This document shows, piece by piece, positions 8,073 through 17,678 of a stretch of DNA of 64,000 nt. The DNA is from Serpentinimonas maccroryi (GTDB lineage Bacteria > Pseudomonadota > Gammaproteobacteria > Burkholderiales > Burkholderiaceae_C). Made by a program: the position numbers and the translations under genes. Every line of letters starts with the position of its first letter. The stretch's first letter is position 1. Location of the stretch: NCBI RefSeq assembly GCF_000828915.1, contig NZ_AP014569.1, positions 992,001 through 1,056,000 on the forward strand, given 5' to 3'. The notes below the pieces were generated by a model that saw only the letters and a list, made by a program, of their open reading frames with translations, was not told the origin of the DNA and did no database searches.

Positions 8073-11000
8073 TAGGTGGGATTTTCGTTCAGGCAGGCGT
8101 CGCACAACAGCAAAGCAGCAGAAAAATCGAGGCTTTGCACGGCTTGCAACAGCGGTGGCAAGCGCTCGCCCAGCTCGTTGGTGTGGTGTGCAACCAGCTG
8201 CTGCGCCCAATCCAGCGCCTGCATGTCGAACGCCAGCAAACAGCTGCGCAAGCTCTGCAAGCTTGCCTGCAGCGACTGGCTGGACAGCACCCCCTCGGCG
8301 GGCGGCTGCTCGGGCTTGGGCTCGCAGGGGGGCAGCGGCGGCGGCAGCGCCAAAAAATCCTGCAACGCTTGCGCAGCGGCCTGCAGCGCATCCAGCACGG
8401 CCAACAAGCAGGGCTCGCTTTGTAGGCGCTGCTCGGCGTCGGTCGATGCAGCGCCCATGCGACCAAAGCCGACAAAAACCGCCTCGGCGCGCGCTGCCTC
8501 CTGCGCCAAAGCTTGCGCCCCCACCGTGGCAGCCAAGCCCTTGAGCGTGTGCAGTTCGCGCACCACCGCTTCCAGCGCAGGCGATCGATCAGGCTCAAGC
8601 CAGCCGCGCACGCTGTGGGCGTAGCCAGGCAGCGCAGACGCCACTTCTTGCGCCACTTGGCGATACAAATGCGGCTGGCGGCCCATGCGCGTCAGCGCCG
8701 CTTCGAAGTCCAGCACCGGGGCGGTGCCGCCGAGTGTCTGCGCCGGCACCTCTTTGTCGGCCTGAACCTCGGCCAAGGCATCGAGGCCAGCCCAGCGGCG
8801 CAGCTTGGCCACCAGCTGGTCGAGCTCAAAGGGTTTGCCGATGTGGTCCACCATGCCCGCCTCCAGGCACGCCTGGCGGTCGCTCTCCATGGCGTTGGCG
8901 GTCATGGCGATGATGGGCGGGCAGAGTGCACCCAAACCCTCGCGCAGCAGGCGGCTGGCCGTGAGGCCGTCCATTTCGGGCATTTGCAAATCCATCAGCA
9001 CGACATCGAAATCGGCTGGTTTGGGGTGCGCCGGCACCCGGTCGTGCGCATCAAAACCGAGCAGCTGCAAGGCCGCGCGGCCGTGGTCGGCCAGCGCCAC
9101 CGTGGCCCCCTCGCCTTGTAACAGCTCGAGCGCAATCTGCTGGTTGATGCGGTTGTCCTCGACCACCAGCAGGCGCAAACCGGGCAAGCGCAGCGCAGGT
9201 GGGGTGCTGGCCGGGGAGGTGGCAGACTGGGGCCCGTGTTCGGGCTGCAGCAACTGCTCGAGCGCTCGGCGCAGCATGGGGGCCGTGACGGGCTTGACCA
9301 GCTGCGCAGCATGGCCCGCATCGGCTGCGGTACCGGCCCCGTTTGCCCCGGCACCCGCACCCAACAGGTCGCGGCCGTGTGCCGTGAGCCAGATCAGATT
9401 CGGGCACAGAGCGGCTGGCACACAATGGCGCAGGCTATCGAGCGGTGTTAAATCAGCGGGCTCAAAAAAACGCCCATCCACCAGCGCCACATCAAAGCCC
9501 GCAGGCTGGTTGGGGCTACCCGGTGCGGCTGGTTTGAGCAAGGTCTGCAAAGCCTGCTGCGATTCTGCGTCGGCCCCAAAGGCCACGCAGTCGCAACCCA
9601 AAGCGGTCAACATGCGCTGCAGCAGCGTGCGGGCGGGCTCGTAGCCGTGCAGCAGCAGCACGCGCCAGCGCGGCAGCGGCGCAGGCACCTGGGCCAGACC
9701 AGCGGGCTCGTTTGGCAGGGGAAAATGCAGCGTGAAACTAAAGATGCTGCCGCGCCCGGGTACGCTCAGCAGTTGGATGTCGCTGCCCATCAGGCGCAGC
9801 AAATGGCGGCTGATGGGCAGCCCCAGCCCAGTGCCGCCGAAGCGGCGCGTGGTCGAGCCTTCGGCTTGGGTGAAGCCGCTGAAGATTTTTTCTTGGTGTT
9901 CGGTGGCGATGCCGATGCCGGTGTCGCGCACCGTGAGTTCGAGCTCCACTTGCTGCGCCGTTTGACGCAGCAGCTCGATTTTGAGCATCACCTCGCCTTG
10001 GGCCGTGAACTTGATGGCGTTGGAAATCAGGTTCAGCAGCACCTGGTGCAAGCGCAGGTCGTCGCCCACCAGCCGATCGGGCACCCGCGCATCGACGTCG
10101 AACAACAGTTCCAGCGGCTTGCTCCCCAAGTTCACAGACAGCAGGGTCGAGAGGTTTTGCAGCAACTCGTCCAAAACGAAGGGGCGCGGGTCGAGCACCA
10201 TGCGCCCGGCTTCGATTTTGGAAAAATCCAAAATGTCGTTGATCAGCCCCAGCAAGGCGCGGCTGGCCCCTTCGGCCTTGAGGGCGTAGTCGGCCTGACG
10301 CGGATTCAGACCGGTTTTCTTGAGCAGCGCCAGCATGCCCAGAATGGCGTTCATGGGCGTGCGGATTTCGTGGCTCATGTTGGCCAAAAACTGGCTCTTG
10401 GCGGCGCTGTTGGCCTCGGCCATTTCTTTGGCGTGGGTGAGAGCCGCCCGCTGCGCCTCGCGCTGGGCCTCGCGTTCGGTGATGTCTTGGATGGCCCCGA
10501 TCACTTGCACCACCTGCTTGGCCTGCAACTGCGGCTCCCCCACCAGGTGCACCCGACGCGGCTGGCCGCCGGCGGTGAGCAAATCGAGCTCCAAGTCGAT
10601 CGGATGCGCTTCTTCAAAGGCCTGCTGCAAAGCGGCTTCAAATTGTGCCCGCCCAGGCTGTGGGTAGTGGGCCAGCGCCTGCTCCAGCGTGGGCTGCTGG
10701 CCGTCGGGCAGGCCGTGGATTTGAAAGGTGTGGGCGGTCCATTCCAGCCGCATGTGCTCGCGGTGCACCATCCAGCCGCCCACGCCGCCGATGCGCCCGG
10801 CGTTGTCGAGGAAGGCGCGGCTGGCCAGCAACTGCGCCTCCTTGCGCCGCAATTCGGTGACGTCCTGCATGATGCCGACCATGCGGCTGCGCTCTTGGCC
10901 TTCGCTGTCGATCACCAGCCCAGCGGATTTGAGGTGGCGGATTTCGCCGCTGGGCCAACAGACGCGGAATTCGGCCTCGTAGTGCTTGCCCCAGTGCAGC

Positions 11001-12454
11001 ACGTCGAGCAGCAAGGCGTGGGTGTGCAGCAGATCGCCCGGGTGCACGCGCGCGCGCCACAGGCGGCGCAACTCATCCGAAGGCAGGTCTTGCTCGATGG
11101 CGAAATGCTCGCGCATCTGCCGGTTCCAGACCACCATCCCGCTGGCGATGTCGATCTCCCAGACCCCGATTTGCGCGCTGCGCGCCGCCAAGCGGAAGCG
11201 CTCGTTGGCGTGCTGCAGCTCGACTTCGACCAGCTTGGCAGCTGTCACGTCGGTGTGGGTGCCGGCCATCCAGATCGGGCGCCCGTCTGGGCTGCTGCTG
11301 ATGACCTTGCCGCGCGAATGCACCCAAACCCAATGCCCGAGGCGGTGGCGCAACCGGAATTCGGACTCAAAAAATGGGCTCTCGCCGTTGAGGTGGGCTT
11401 CGATCTGCTGCATGGTGCGCGTCAGATCGTTGGCTTCAACGCGCTCGCTCCACCAGGCCACTGTCAGGGGTTCCAGCTCCTGCCCCTCGAGGCCGATCAT
11501 CGCCGCATAGTTGCGGTTGATCTGCAATTGGCCAGATTCCACATTCCAGCGCCAGGTGCCGACTTGGGTGCCCTCGATCACCCCGACCAGTTCTTCGCGC
11601 TCGAGCATCAGTTGCTGCTCGATGCCCTTGCGCCGGCTGATGTCGAGCAAAATGCCAGCTATCAGCGCCACCCGGCCTTCGGGGTGGCGGCGCTGCACGC
11701 TGCTGCGGCTCAGCACCCAGACCCAATGCCCCTGGGTGTGGCGCAGACGAAACTCGACCTCACTCAGCGACTGGGGGCCCTTCAGCTGCAGCTGATGCGC
11801 TTGCCGCACGCGCGGGCGGTCGTCGGGGTGCATGCGTGCGTACAGGTGTTCGGTATCGCCCCGCAGGCTGTTCGGTGCATCGCCCAGCATGGCCGCAAAC
11901 TGCTCATCGACCGTGAACAGCTCTTCATCGACCTGATAGGTCCAGGTGCCGGCCCCGGTGCCGCTCAAAATCAGGTGCAGCCGCTCGCTTTGTTCGCGCA
12001 GGCGCGCAGCGGCGTTTTTGCGCTCGGTGATGTCTTGCTGCAGCGAAATGAAGCCCTTGAGGCGGCCCGAGCCATCGCGCACGGGCTGGATTTCCAGCGC
12101 CACCCAGTAGTGGCTGCCATCTTTGCGGCGGTTGAGCAGTTCGCCTTTGAAGGGCGCCTCGTCGCGCAAGGCCTGCTTGAGTTGCGCCAGCACCTGCGGG
12201 TCGGTTTGTGCAGACTGCAACAGGCGACCCGGACTCTGGCCCAATATCTCGGGCAGAATGTGGCCCGTAATGCGCTCGAAGCCTTGGTTGACCCATTCGA
12301 TGCGCCCGCGCGCGTCGGTGACCACCACAGCCGTTTCGGTGTGTGTGGCCAGCATAAACAGGGCGTTGACCGGGTGCCCGATATCGGGTTGCAGAGCCAA
12401 ATCGAATTTCCCAAAACACAGATTGCAAAGCTTGAAGCTGCGCGCAGCCGGCAT
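8072..12454 (-). CDS. Hybrid sensor histidine kinase with five PAS domains, two receiver-like domains and HPt
   Basis: A 1460-residue cytosolic phosphorelay kinase; no membrane helix is evident. Five PAS/PAC units fill ~30-650, each ending in a PAC-like strand such as [36 protein letters not shown] and AIQDITERE. HisKA follows with [13 protein letters not shown] (His695), then HATPase ([29 protein letters not shown]). A first receiver (~950-1080) has lost its acidic pair (LLLHGYEP). The second (~1105-1225) is complete, with VVEDN, Asp1155 in [11 protein letters not shown] and GKPF. The C-terminal HPt has LHTLKG (His1302). It lies between the YitT gene and the REC-GGDEF gene in the same overlapping set. 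Confidence 0.93.
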   Translation of the reverse strand: MPAARSFKLCNLCFGKFDLALQPDIGHPVNALFMLATHTETAVVVTDARGRIEWVNQGFERITGHILPEILGQSPGRLLQSAQTDPQVLAQLKQALRDEAPFKGELLNRRKDGSHYWVALEIQPVRDGSGRLKGFISLQQDITERKNAAARLREQSERLHLILSGTGAGTWTYQVDEELFTVDEQFAAMLGDAPNSLRGDTEHLYARMHPDDRPRVRQAHQLQLKGPQSLSEVEFRLRHTQGHWVWVLSRSSVQRRHPEGRVALIAGILLDISRRKGIEQQLMLEREELVGVIEGTQVGTWRWNVESGQLQINRNYAAMIGLEGQELEPLTVAWWSERVEANDLTRTMQQIEAHLNGESPFFESEFRLRHRLGHWVWVHSRGKVISSSPDGRPIWMAGTHTDVTAAKLVEVELQHANERFRLAARSAQIGVWEIDIASGMVVWNRQMREHFAIEQDLPSDELRRLWRARVHPGDLLHTHALLLDVLHWGKHYEAEFRVCWPSGEIRHLKSAGLVIDSEGQERSRMVGIMQDVTELRRKEAQLLASRAFLDNAGRIGGVGGWMVHREHMRLEWTAHTFQIHGLPDGQQPTLEQALAHYPQPGRAQFEAALQQAFEEAHPIDLELDLLTAGGQPRRVHLVGEPQLQAKQVVQVIGAIQDITEREAQREAQRAALTHAKEMAEANSAAKSQFLANMSHEIRTPMNAILGMLALLKKTGLNPRQADYALKAEGASRALLGLINDILDFSKIEAGRMVLDPRPFVLDELLQNLSTLLSVNLGSKPLELLFDVDARVPDRLVGDDLRLHQVLLNLISNAIKFTAQGEVMLKIELLRQTAQQVELELTVRDTGIGIATEHQEKIFSGFTQAEGSTTRRFGGTGLGLPISRHLLRLMGSDIQLLSVPGRGSIFSFTLHFPLPNEPAGLAQVPAPLPRWRVLLLHGYEPARTLLQRMLTALGCDCVAFGADAESQQALQTLLKPAAPGSPNQPAGFDVALVDGRFFEPADLTPLDSLRHCVPAALCPNLIWLTAHGRDLLGAGAGANGAGTAADAGHAAQLVKPVTAPMLRRALEQLLQPEHGPQSATSPASTPPALRLPGLRLLVVEDNRINQQIALELLQGEGATVALADHGRAALQLLGFDAHDRVPAHPKPADFDVVLMDLQMPEMDGLTASRLLREGLGALCPPIIAMTANAMESDRQACLEAGMVDHIGKPFELDQLVAKLRRWAGLDALAEVQADKEVPAQTLGGTAPVLDFEAALTRMGRQPHLYRQVAQEVASALPGYAHSVRGWLEPDRSPALEAVVRELHTLKGLAATVGAQALAQEAARAEAVFVGFGRMGAASTDAEQRLQSEPCLLAVLDALQAAAQALQDFLALPPPLPPCEPKPEQPPAEGVLSSQSLQASLQSLRSCLLAFDMQALDWAQQLVAHHTNELGERLPPLLQAVQSLDFSAALLLCDACLNENPT

Positions 12455-12499
12455 TATCGGGCATCGAGCTCGCGGGTCTGATCAAGCCGCAAAACCCAC

Positions 12500-13123
12500 T
12501 CAAACCCCCATATAGCGCCCGCTGCGGTGGTTGACGGCGATCACCATGTTCAGCGCCAAAGCCCCGAGCAGCGACAGCAGCACCTGCAGGGGCGGCAACA
12601 ACCACAACGCGCCCAGCAATATCAGCGCATCACAAGCCATTTGCACCACCCCGGCGCGCCAACCGAAGCGCTTTTGCAGGTACACCGCCATGATCCCCAA
12701 GCCACCCAAGCTGGCGTGGTGGCGCAAGATGATCAAAATACCGGTGCCGGCCAGCAAACCAGCCAACACCGCCGCCAACACCGGGTGCAGCCGCTCGAAC
12801 GCCAGCCACAGCGGCAGCCACTGCACCCACAGCGCCAGCAAGGCCACGGCGGCAAAGGTTTTGAGGGTAAACACAGGCCCCAGCGCCAGCCAAGCAAAAA
12901 CGTAAAACGGCAGGTTGACGGCAAACATCAGCCAGCCCAAAGGCCACTCCAGGGCGTAGTGCAGCAAAAAAGCCAGCCCTGTGGTGCCACCAGTCAGCAG
13001 CAAGGCCTGCTGAAACATCAGCACGGCCAAGGCCACAAACAGGCTGCCCACCAGCAGGCCCTGCACGTCTTCAAAAACGCTGTGGGGCGGCGCGGCAACC
13101 CCGTGGGGCGGTGGCTGCTTCAT
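12500..13123 (-). CDS. YitT-family inner-membrane protein
   Basis: A 207-residue polytopic membrane protein with about five hydrophobic segments, of the YitT/DUF161 family. Recognisable family features are LLTGGTTGLAFLLHYALEWPLG, then a Leu-rich helix pair, and HHASLGGLGIMAVYLQKRFGWRAGVVQM. The C-terminal DUF2179 domain of longer homologues is absent, so this is the short form. Function in the family is unproven; transport is often assumed. The start codon overlaps the end of the MASE2 diguanylate cyclase gene (ATGA), and the hybrid kinase starts 45 bases downstream, which ties it to cyclic di-GMP signalling genes in one transcription unit. Confidence 0.85.
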   Translation of the reverse strand: MKQPPPHGVAAPPHSVFEDVQGLLVGSLFVALAVLMFQQALLLTGGTTGLAFLLHYALEWPLGWLMFAVNLPFYVFAWLALGPVFTLKTFAAVALLALWVQWLPLWLAFERLHPVLAAVLAGLLAGTGILIILRHHASLGGLGIMAVYLQKRFGWRAGVVQMACDALILLGALWLLPPLQVLLSLLGALALNMVIAVNHRSGRYMGV

Positions 13124-14268
13124 GGGTGCATGCGGCCGGCTTCGGCCAGCACCACCCGGTTGCGGCCTTGGGCCTTGGCGGCGTAGAGTGCCATGTCGGC
13201 TTGGTGGATGAGCAAATCGGGCTCGTTGGCGTGATCTGGAGCCACCGCCACCCCAACCGAGAGGCTCAGGTTCAGGCGCGCCCCGTTAACCCAGATATCG
13301 AGCGCCGCAAAACCCTGCCGCCACGCTTGAGCACGCTCATAAGCCTCATCTGCCCCCAAGCCGGGCAGCAGCAGCAAAAATTCCTCACCGCCATAGCGGC
13401 AGGCAAGGTCTTCACGGCGGCTTTGCTCGAGCAGCAGTTGCCCCAAGCGCACCAGCACCTGATCGCCCACACCGTGCCCGTGGCGGTCGTTGACTTGCTT
13501 GAAATGATCGATGTCAAGCAGCATCACGCACAGGGGCACCCCCTCGCGCTGGCAACGCGCCCACTCGCGTTCCAGAGTCGATTGCAGGTAGCGCCGGTTG
13601 AACAAACCGGTGAGCGGGTCGCGGACGGCCTGTTCGCGCAACTCGACCTGCAGCCGCTCGATCTGGTGCAAGCGATCCGACAGCGCGGCGTTGAGCGCCT
13701 GCAATTCAGCTTCGCGCGCGCGCAGCGTGGAGCGGGTGTGGCGCAGCACTTGGGTGCGCTGGTGCGCCAACACCCCGATGCCCAGCAGATAGCCCGAAAT
13801 CCCGACCATGCTCAGCAGCTTGACCCACCCGCTTTCATCCGAATAAAAATGCCAGCCACCCAGCGCGGCACCCAGCAAAGCACCTACGGCAAACAGGGCC
13901 AGAGACCAGGCGATGCCGTTAAATCCGCGCAAAATCGCACTGTTGATGGCGGTGCTGATGAAGAACATGAAACCGATGAACGCTGGAAAACCCAGCCACG
14001 CAACCCAAGCCCCAAACAAAAAGCTGTCGAGCAAGAGATTGTGCAACTCGGCTTGCGGGGGGTCGGGTGCACGCCGCGCGCGCCAGTAAATCAGGTGCGG
14101 GTAGATGAGCAGTTGCAAGCCAAGCAACACCCAGACCAGCGCCGGCTGGCCCTGACCCCATAGGTGCAGGGTCAAGATGAAAAAAGCGAGCGGGTAGGCC
14201 AGCGCACGCACCCGCCAATGGGTGTCGACAACCCAGTGCAACTTGGGCTGAAGTGAAGCGGCAGTCAT
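13120..14268 (-). CDS. Membrane diguanylate cyclase (MASE2-GGDEF)
   Basis: A 382-residue membrane-bound diguanylate cyclase. Residues ~15-170 form a MASE2-type sensor with several membrane helices (RALAYPLAFFILTLHLWG, LLLDSFLFGAWVAWLGFPAFIGF, ALFAVGALLGAALGGW). A coiled-coil linker (~172-212) leads to the GGDEF domain with DPLTGLFNRRYL, LDIDHFKQVND and active-site GGEEF at 293-297. RRED at 284-287 is an intact I-site. ATG at 14268 (MTAASLQPK) is chosen; an earlier in-frame ATG at 14313 lacks support. It leads the overlapping set that continues with YitT, the hybrid kinase and the REC-GGDEF protein. Confidence 0.92.
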   Translation of the reverse strand: MTAASLQPKLHWVVDTHWRVRALAYPLAFFILTLHLWGQGQPALVWVLLGLQLLIYPHLIYWRARRAPDPPQAELHNLLLDSFLFGAWVAWLGFPAFIGFMFFISTAINSAILRGFNGIAWSLALFAVGALLGAALGGWHFYSDESGWVKLLSMVGISGYLLGIGVLAHQRTQVLRHTRSTLRAREAELQALNAALSDRLHQIERLQVELREQAVRDPLTGLFNRRYLQSTLEREWARCQREGVPLCVMLLDIDHFKQVNDRHGHGVGDQVLVRLGQLLLEQSRREDLACRYGGEEFLLLLPGLGADEAYERAQAWRQGFAALDIWVNGARLNLSLSVGVAVAPDHANEPDLLIHQADMALYAAKAQGRNRVVLAEAGRMHP

Positions 14269-14411
14269 GGCTAGGCTTTTATTGATTGAATCGCGTCCAT
14301 TCGGCCCCAGCATCCGCCGAGCCGTACATAGCTGCCCGCTGCAGCTTTGCCCCTCAAACCTTGACGTACACCCAAAAGTTCTCTGACATCTGGTCTGAGC
14401 GAGAATAGCAC

Positions 14412-15503
14412 ATGCCCATGCGCCCCGAACCCCCTCATCAACACGGAAAAACCCCGCATATCGGGGTTTTGCTCTGCAACCTCGGCACCCCCACCGCCCC
14501 CACGGCGGCGGCGCTGCGCCCTTATCTGGCGCAGTTTTTGAGCGACCCGCGGGTGGTCGAGCTGCCGCGCCTGCTCTGGTGGCCGATCTTGCACGGCGTG
14601 GTGCTGCGGTTGCGGCCGCGCAAATCGGCCGCCAAATACGCCAGCATCTGGCTGCCCGAGGGCTCGCCGCTCAAGGTCTGGACCGAGCGCCAGGCTGCGC
14701 TCTTGCAGGGCTACCTGGGCGAACGCGGCCACCAGGTGCAGGTGCGCTGGGCCATGCGCTACGGCCAGCCCTCGGTGGCCAGCGGGCTCGACGCGCTCAA
14801 GGCCGCCGGTTGCACGCGCATACTGGTGCTGCCAGCCTACCCCCAATACAGCGCCGCCACCACAGCCAGCGTGGCCGACGCCGTGTTTGCATGGGGCCGC
14901 ACGGTGCGCAACCTGCCCGAACTGCGGCTGGTGCGCAACTACCACGACCAGCCCGAGCACATCGCCGCGCTGGCAGCCTCGGTGCAGCGCCACTGGCAGG
15001 CGCATGGCCGCCCCGATGTGTTGCTGCTGAGCTTTCATGGCATGCCGGCGCGCACCCTCGACAAAGGCGACCCCTACCACTGCGAATGCCACAAAACCGC
15101 GCGCCTGCTGGCCGAGGCGCTGGGCTTGAGCCGCGATCAATACCGCCTTACTTTCCAGTCGCGCTTTGGCCGCGCCAAGTGGCTGCAACCCTACACCGAA
15201 CCGACGCTGGTGGAGCTGGCACGCAGCGGTGTCGCGCGGGTCGATGCCCTCTGCCCTGGCTTCGCTTGCGACTGCATCGAAACACTGGAAGAAATCGCCC
15301 TCGAAGCCAAAGCCGCCTTCATGCAGGCCGGTGGACACGAGTTCCACTACATCCCCTGCCTCAATGACAGCGCCGAGGGCATGCGCGCCCTCACCGCCTT
15401 GTGCGAGCAGCACTTGGCTGGCTGGCCCACCCGCGCAAGCCCCGACCCAAGCGCTGCCGAGGCCAGTCGCGCACGTGCACTGGCGATGGGGGCGCAGGAG
15501 TAA
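14412..15503 (+). CDS. hemH: Ferrochelatase
   Basis: A 363-residue ferrochelatase, inserting Fe2+ into protoporphyrin IX in the last step of haem synthesis, at the cytoplasmic face of the membrane. Conserved segments include [10 protein letters not shown] at ~17-26, [21 protein letters not shown], the catalytic His in [26 protein letters not shown] and [15 protein letters not shown], and the C-terminal YIPCLND. Length matches betaproteobacterial enzymes. ATG at 14412 has an in-frame ATG at 14418 as alternative. The region encoding KTPHIGVL is also a terminator-like hairpin (listed separately). It is divergent from the MASE2 cyclase with 143 bases between. Confidence 0.97.
   Translation: MPMRPEPPHQHGKTPHIGVLLCNLGTPTAPTAAALRPYLAQFLSDPRVVELPRLLWWPILHGVVLRLRPRKSAAKYASIWLPEGSPLKVWTERQAALLQGYLGERGHQVQVRWAMRYGQPSVASGLDALKAAGCTRILVLPAYPQYSAATTASVADAVFAWGRTVRNLPELRLVRNYHDQPEHIAALAASVQRHWQAHGRPDVLLLSFHGMPARTLDKGDPYHCECHKTARLLAEALGLSRDQYRLTFQSRFGRAKWLQPYTEPTLVELARSGVARVDALCPGFACDCIETLEEIALEAKAAFMQAGGHEFHYIPCLNDSAEGMRALTALCEQHLAGWPTRASPDPSAAEASRARALAMGAQE
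14448..14470 (+). other. Terminator-like hairpin inside the start of hemH
   Basis: AAAACCCCG (14448-14456) and CGGGGTTTT (14462-14470) pair perfectly over nine bases around a five-base loop, CATAT. The right arm ends in four T, and the complementary strand also ends in a T run, so it looks like a bidirectional intrinsic terminator. It lies about 12 codons into hemH and encodes conserved ferrochelatase residues, so it is within the gene rather than ahead of it. Function is inferred only: attenuation of hemH, or blocking antisense transcription towards the MASE2 cyclase operon. Confidence 0.5.
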
Positions 15504-15602
15504 CGGGCACGGCACCCTGCAGCGCGTCAAGCCGCCGCTTTGATCTGGCGCAAGAAAACCGCACTTGGGTCCCTACAGCGCGCGGGTGAGGGCTTAAAAG
15601 TC

Positions 15603-15631
15603 TTGCTCTCGCCACAAATCGAATCTATAAT
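15603..15631 (+). promoter_or_regulatory. Putative sigma-70 promoter of the phasin gene
   Basis: TTGCTC at 15603-15608 and TATAAT at 15626-15631 are spaced by 17 bases. The -10 is a perfect consensus and the -35 differs at three positions. Transcription would begin near 15638 and give a leader of ~140 bases before the phasin ATG. No other convincing promoter lies between hemH and the phasin gene. Confidence 0.65.
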
Positions 15632-15642
15632 TTACGATCATG

Positions 15643-15695
15643 TTGCAGCGCAGCAAAGGAGGCGCTCATCACGTGCGGCCGTTCTGACCGGCCGC
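15643..15695 (+). promoter_or_regulatory. Inverted repeats in the phasin leader
   Basis: Just after the predicted start site there is TTGC (15643-15646) and GCAA (15653-15656) spaced by six bases in a TGC-rich context, of the general kind bound by the PHB-granule regulator PhaR, which represses phasin genes. It is followed by a seven-base-pair hairpin, GCGGCCG (15675-15681) with CGGCCGC (15689-15695). Assignment to PhaR is an inference from the gene controlled, not a motif match I could score. Confidence 0.3.
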
Positions 15696-15777
15696 TGCGG
15701 GGCGCGGTGCAGGGTCTAGAGCCGAGTCACTTTGCCCTTTCCTACTTGACTTGCCCATTACCTTCAGGAGCCTGACC

Positions 15778-16332
15778 ATGCTGACCCCCGAACAGATGCT
15801 TGCCGCCCAAAAAGCCAACGTCGAAACCCTTTTTGGCCTGACGCAGAAGGCCTTTGAGGGCGTAGAGCGCATGTTGGAGCTCAACATGCAAGCCACCCGC
15901 GCGGCGCTGGCCGACACCTCGAGCAACACCCAGGCGCTGATGAGCGTCAAAGACGCACAAGAGCTGATGGCCCTGCAGGCCTCCCTGATGCAGCCGCTGG
16001 CTGAAAAAACCGCCGCCTACAGCCGTCAGCTGTACGAAATCGCTGCGGGCACCGGCGGCGAGTTCGCCAAATTCGCCGAAAACCAAGGTGCCGAGGCACA
16101 ACAAAAATTCATGGCCGTGGTCGACAATGTGGCCCGCAACGCCCCGGCCGGATCCGAAACCGCTGTGGCGGTGATGAAGAATGCCGTGGCCTCAGCCAAC
16201 AATGCCATGGAAACCGTGCAGCGCGCGGTCAAGCAAGCCACAGAAGTGGCGCAAACCAACTTCCAGGCCATGAGCGACAACGCGCTCAGCGGCACCAAAG
16301 TCGCCAGCGCCAGCGCCAGCAAAAAACGCTGA
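15778..16332 (+). CDS. Phasin family protein
   Basis: A 184-residue phasin, an amphipathic helical protein that coats polyhydroxybutyrate granules. The sequence starts [36 protein letters not shown], the typical Phasin_2 N terminus, and continues as heptad-like helices rich in Ala, Gln and Val, with a basic C-terminal tail [14 protein letters not shown] at 15778 is preferred over TTG at 15751 because AGGAG lies at 15766-15770. It has its own promoter and a strong terminator, so it is monocistronic. It implies that the organism stores PHB; no synthase gene is in the window. Confidence 0.93.
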   Translation: MLTPEQMLAAQKANVETLFGLTQKAFEGVERMLELNMQATRAALADTSSNTQALMSVKDAQELMALQASLMQPLAEKTAAYSRQLYEIAAGTGGEFAKFAENQGAEAQQKFMAVVDNVARNAPAGSETAVAVMKNAVASANNAMETVQRAVKQATEVAQTNFQAMSDNALSGTKVASASASKKR

Positions 16333-16369
16333 GCCACAGTAGTCCGAGCACCCTACCCTGCTGGCACTT

Positions 16370-16402
16370 AAGCGCGGCCGCCCGTTTGGGGGCCGCGCTT
16401 TT
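16370..16402 (+). terminator. Intrinsic terminator after the phasin gene
   Basis: AAGCGCGGCC (16370-16379) pairs perfectly with GGCCGCGCTT (16391-16400). The inner CCC and GGG can pair as well, and the stem runs into TTTT (16399-16402). It lies 38 bases after the phasin stop. Confidence 0.85.
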
Positions 16403-16451
16403 GCGTTTGGTGCGGCACCAAGACCGCCTTTGCGCCCGATTTTCGCCTTAG

Positions 16452-16475
16452 AAATAAACAAGAATGGTTTGCGTT
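16452..16475 (+). promoter_or_regulatory. Possible Fur box upstream of the ferric-iron transporter
   Basis: Read on the minus strand, this stretch contains GCAAACCATTCTTGTTTAT, which matches about 13 of 19 positions of Fur boxes of the type GCAAATGATTCTCATTTGC. It lies ~100 bases ahead of the iron-binding protein gene, with a possible -10 (TATCAT, 16481-16486) just downstream. The position and the iron genes support it; the imperfect match keeps confidence moderate. Confidence 0.4.
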
Positions 16476-16577
16476 CATGCTATCATCACTATGCGTAGTT
16501 AGCGCACCATGGCTTGCTTTGGGTCTGCGGGCAACGAAGCGGCACTTGTCTGGTTCAATTGCATAATCGAGGTACAC

Positions 16578-17636
16578 ATGAAAGTCAGCAGAAGAAATCT
16601 GGTCGTTAAATTGGGGGCTGCATCGGTGGCGGGTGCCGCCCTGTCGGTTGCCGCGCTGCCCAAAGCCTTTGCCCAAGGCGCACCCGCGGCCGCCGCTGGC
16701 GCTGGCGTGGTCAACATCTACAGCTCGCGCCACTACGGCGTCGAGGGCGTGTTCGAGACCTTCACCCGCGAAACCGGCATCCGCGTGCGCTTCACCAGCG
16801 GCCCCGACGCCGGCCTGCGCGAGCGCATCCGTGCCGAAGGCCGCCACACCCCGGCGGATATGTTCATCGCCGTCGATGCCGGCAACTTGGCGCTGGCCGC
16901 CACCCAGGGTTTGCTACAGCCCGTCACCAGCACCGCCCTGAGCAGCAACATTCCCGCGCACCTGCGCGACCCGGGCAACCATTGGTTCGGCCTGACGCAG
17001 CGCGTGCGCACCATTCTGTTCCACCCAGCAAGGGTGCAGGCGGCGCAGCTGTCCACCTTCGAGGCGCTGGCCGACCCGATGTGGCGCGGCCGCTTGGTCA
17101 TGCGCCCGGCTACGCACTCTTACACCCAATCGCTGGTGGCGAGCATGATCGCCGCCCACGGCGAAGCCCGCACCGAGCAAGTGGTGCGCGGCTGGGTGGC
17201 CAACAACCCGCAGCTGATCGACAGCGACACCCGCATCCTCGAGGTGCTGGCCGCTGGCGGCGGCGACGTGGCCATCACCAACCACTACTACCTCGGGCGC
17301 TTGTTGCAGTCCAACCCGGCGTTCCCGGTGCGCCTGATGTGGGCCAACCAAGCCGCCGGCGACCGTGGTGTGCACGTCAATATCAGCGGTGCCGGCATCA
17401 CCACGCACGCGCAAAACCGCGACAACGCGCTGCGCTTGCTCGAGTGGATCAGCACGCCGCGCGGCCAAGAGCTGTTCTCGGGCTCGAACCACGAGTACCC
17501 GGCCAACCCGGCGGCGCCAGTGCACCCGATCATCGCCGGCTTTGGACCTTTCCGCGGCGACCGCCTCGATCTGCGCGAACTCGGCCGCCTGCAAGCCGAC
17601 GCAATCCGTCTGCTGGACCGCGCTGCTTACCGTTAA
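16578..17636 (+). CDS. Ferric iron ABC transporter substrate-binding protein
   Basis: A 352-residue periplasmic Fe3+-binding protein of the FbpA/FutA type. The N terminus MKVSRRNLVVKLGAASVAG is a twin-arginine (Tat) signal with cleavage expected after KAFA, near residue 35. The mature protein starts VVNIYSSRHYGVEGVFETF, typical of the family, and the tandem tyrosines that ligate iron appear in VAITNHYYLGRL. The C-terminal region has NPAAPVHPIIAGFGPF. ATG at 16578 begins the signal peptide. The permease gene follows after 42 bases. Tat export suggests that it folds before export. Confidence 0.92.
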   Translation: MKVSRRNLVVKLGAASVAGAALSVAALPKAFAQGAPAAAAGAGVVNIYSSRHYGVEGVFETFTRETGIRVRFTSGPDAGLRERIRAEGRHTPADMFIAVDAGNLALAATQGLLQPVTSTALSSNIPAHLRDPGNHWFGLTQRVRTILFHPARVQAAQLSTFEALADPMWRGRLVMRPATHSYTQSLVASMIAAHGEARTEQVVRGWVANNPQLIDSDTRILEVLAAGGGDVAITNHYYLGRLLQSNPAFPVRLMWANQAAGDRGVHVNISGAGITTHAQNRDNALRLLEWISTPRGQELFSGSNHEYPANPAAPVHPIIAGFGPFRGDRLDLRELGRLQADAIRLLDRAAYR

Positions 17637-17678
17637 CCCAACGTTACCCCGCACGACCGCGTTTTATTCAACCTGATA

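Noticed and set aside
9647-12481. A 944-codon plus-strand open frame opposite the hybrid kinase gene
   Set aside because: It is antisense to a gene with clear PAS, kinase and receiver motifs. Its translation is His/Gln/Ala-rich with no recognisable domain, a usual product of high-GC codon bias.
15655-15685. A tiny leader peptide in the phasin leader (AAAGGAGG followed by GTG CGG CCG TTC TGA)
   Set aside because: Four codons from a GTG at loose spacing is too little to support a real peptide.
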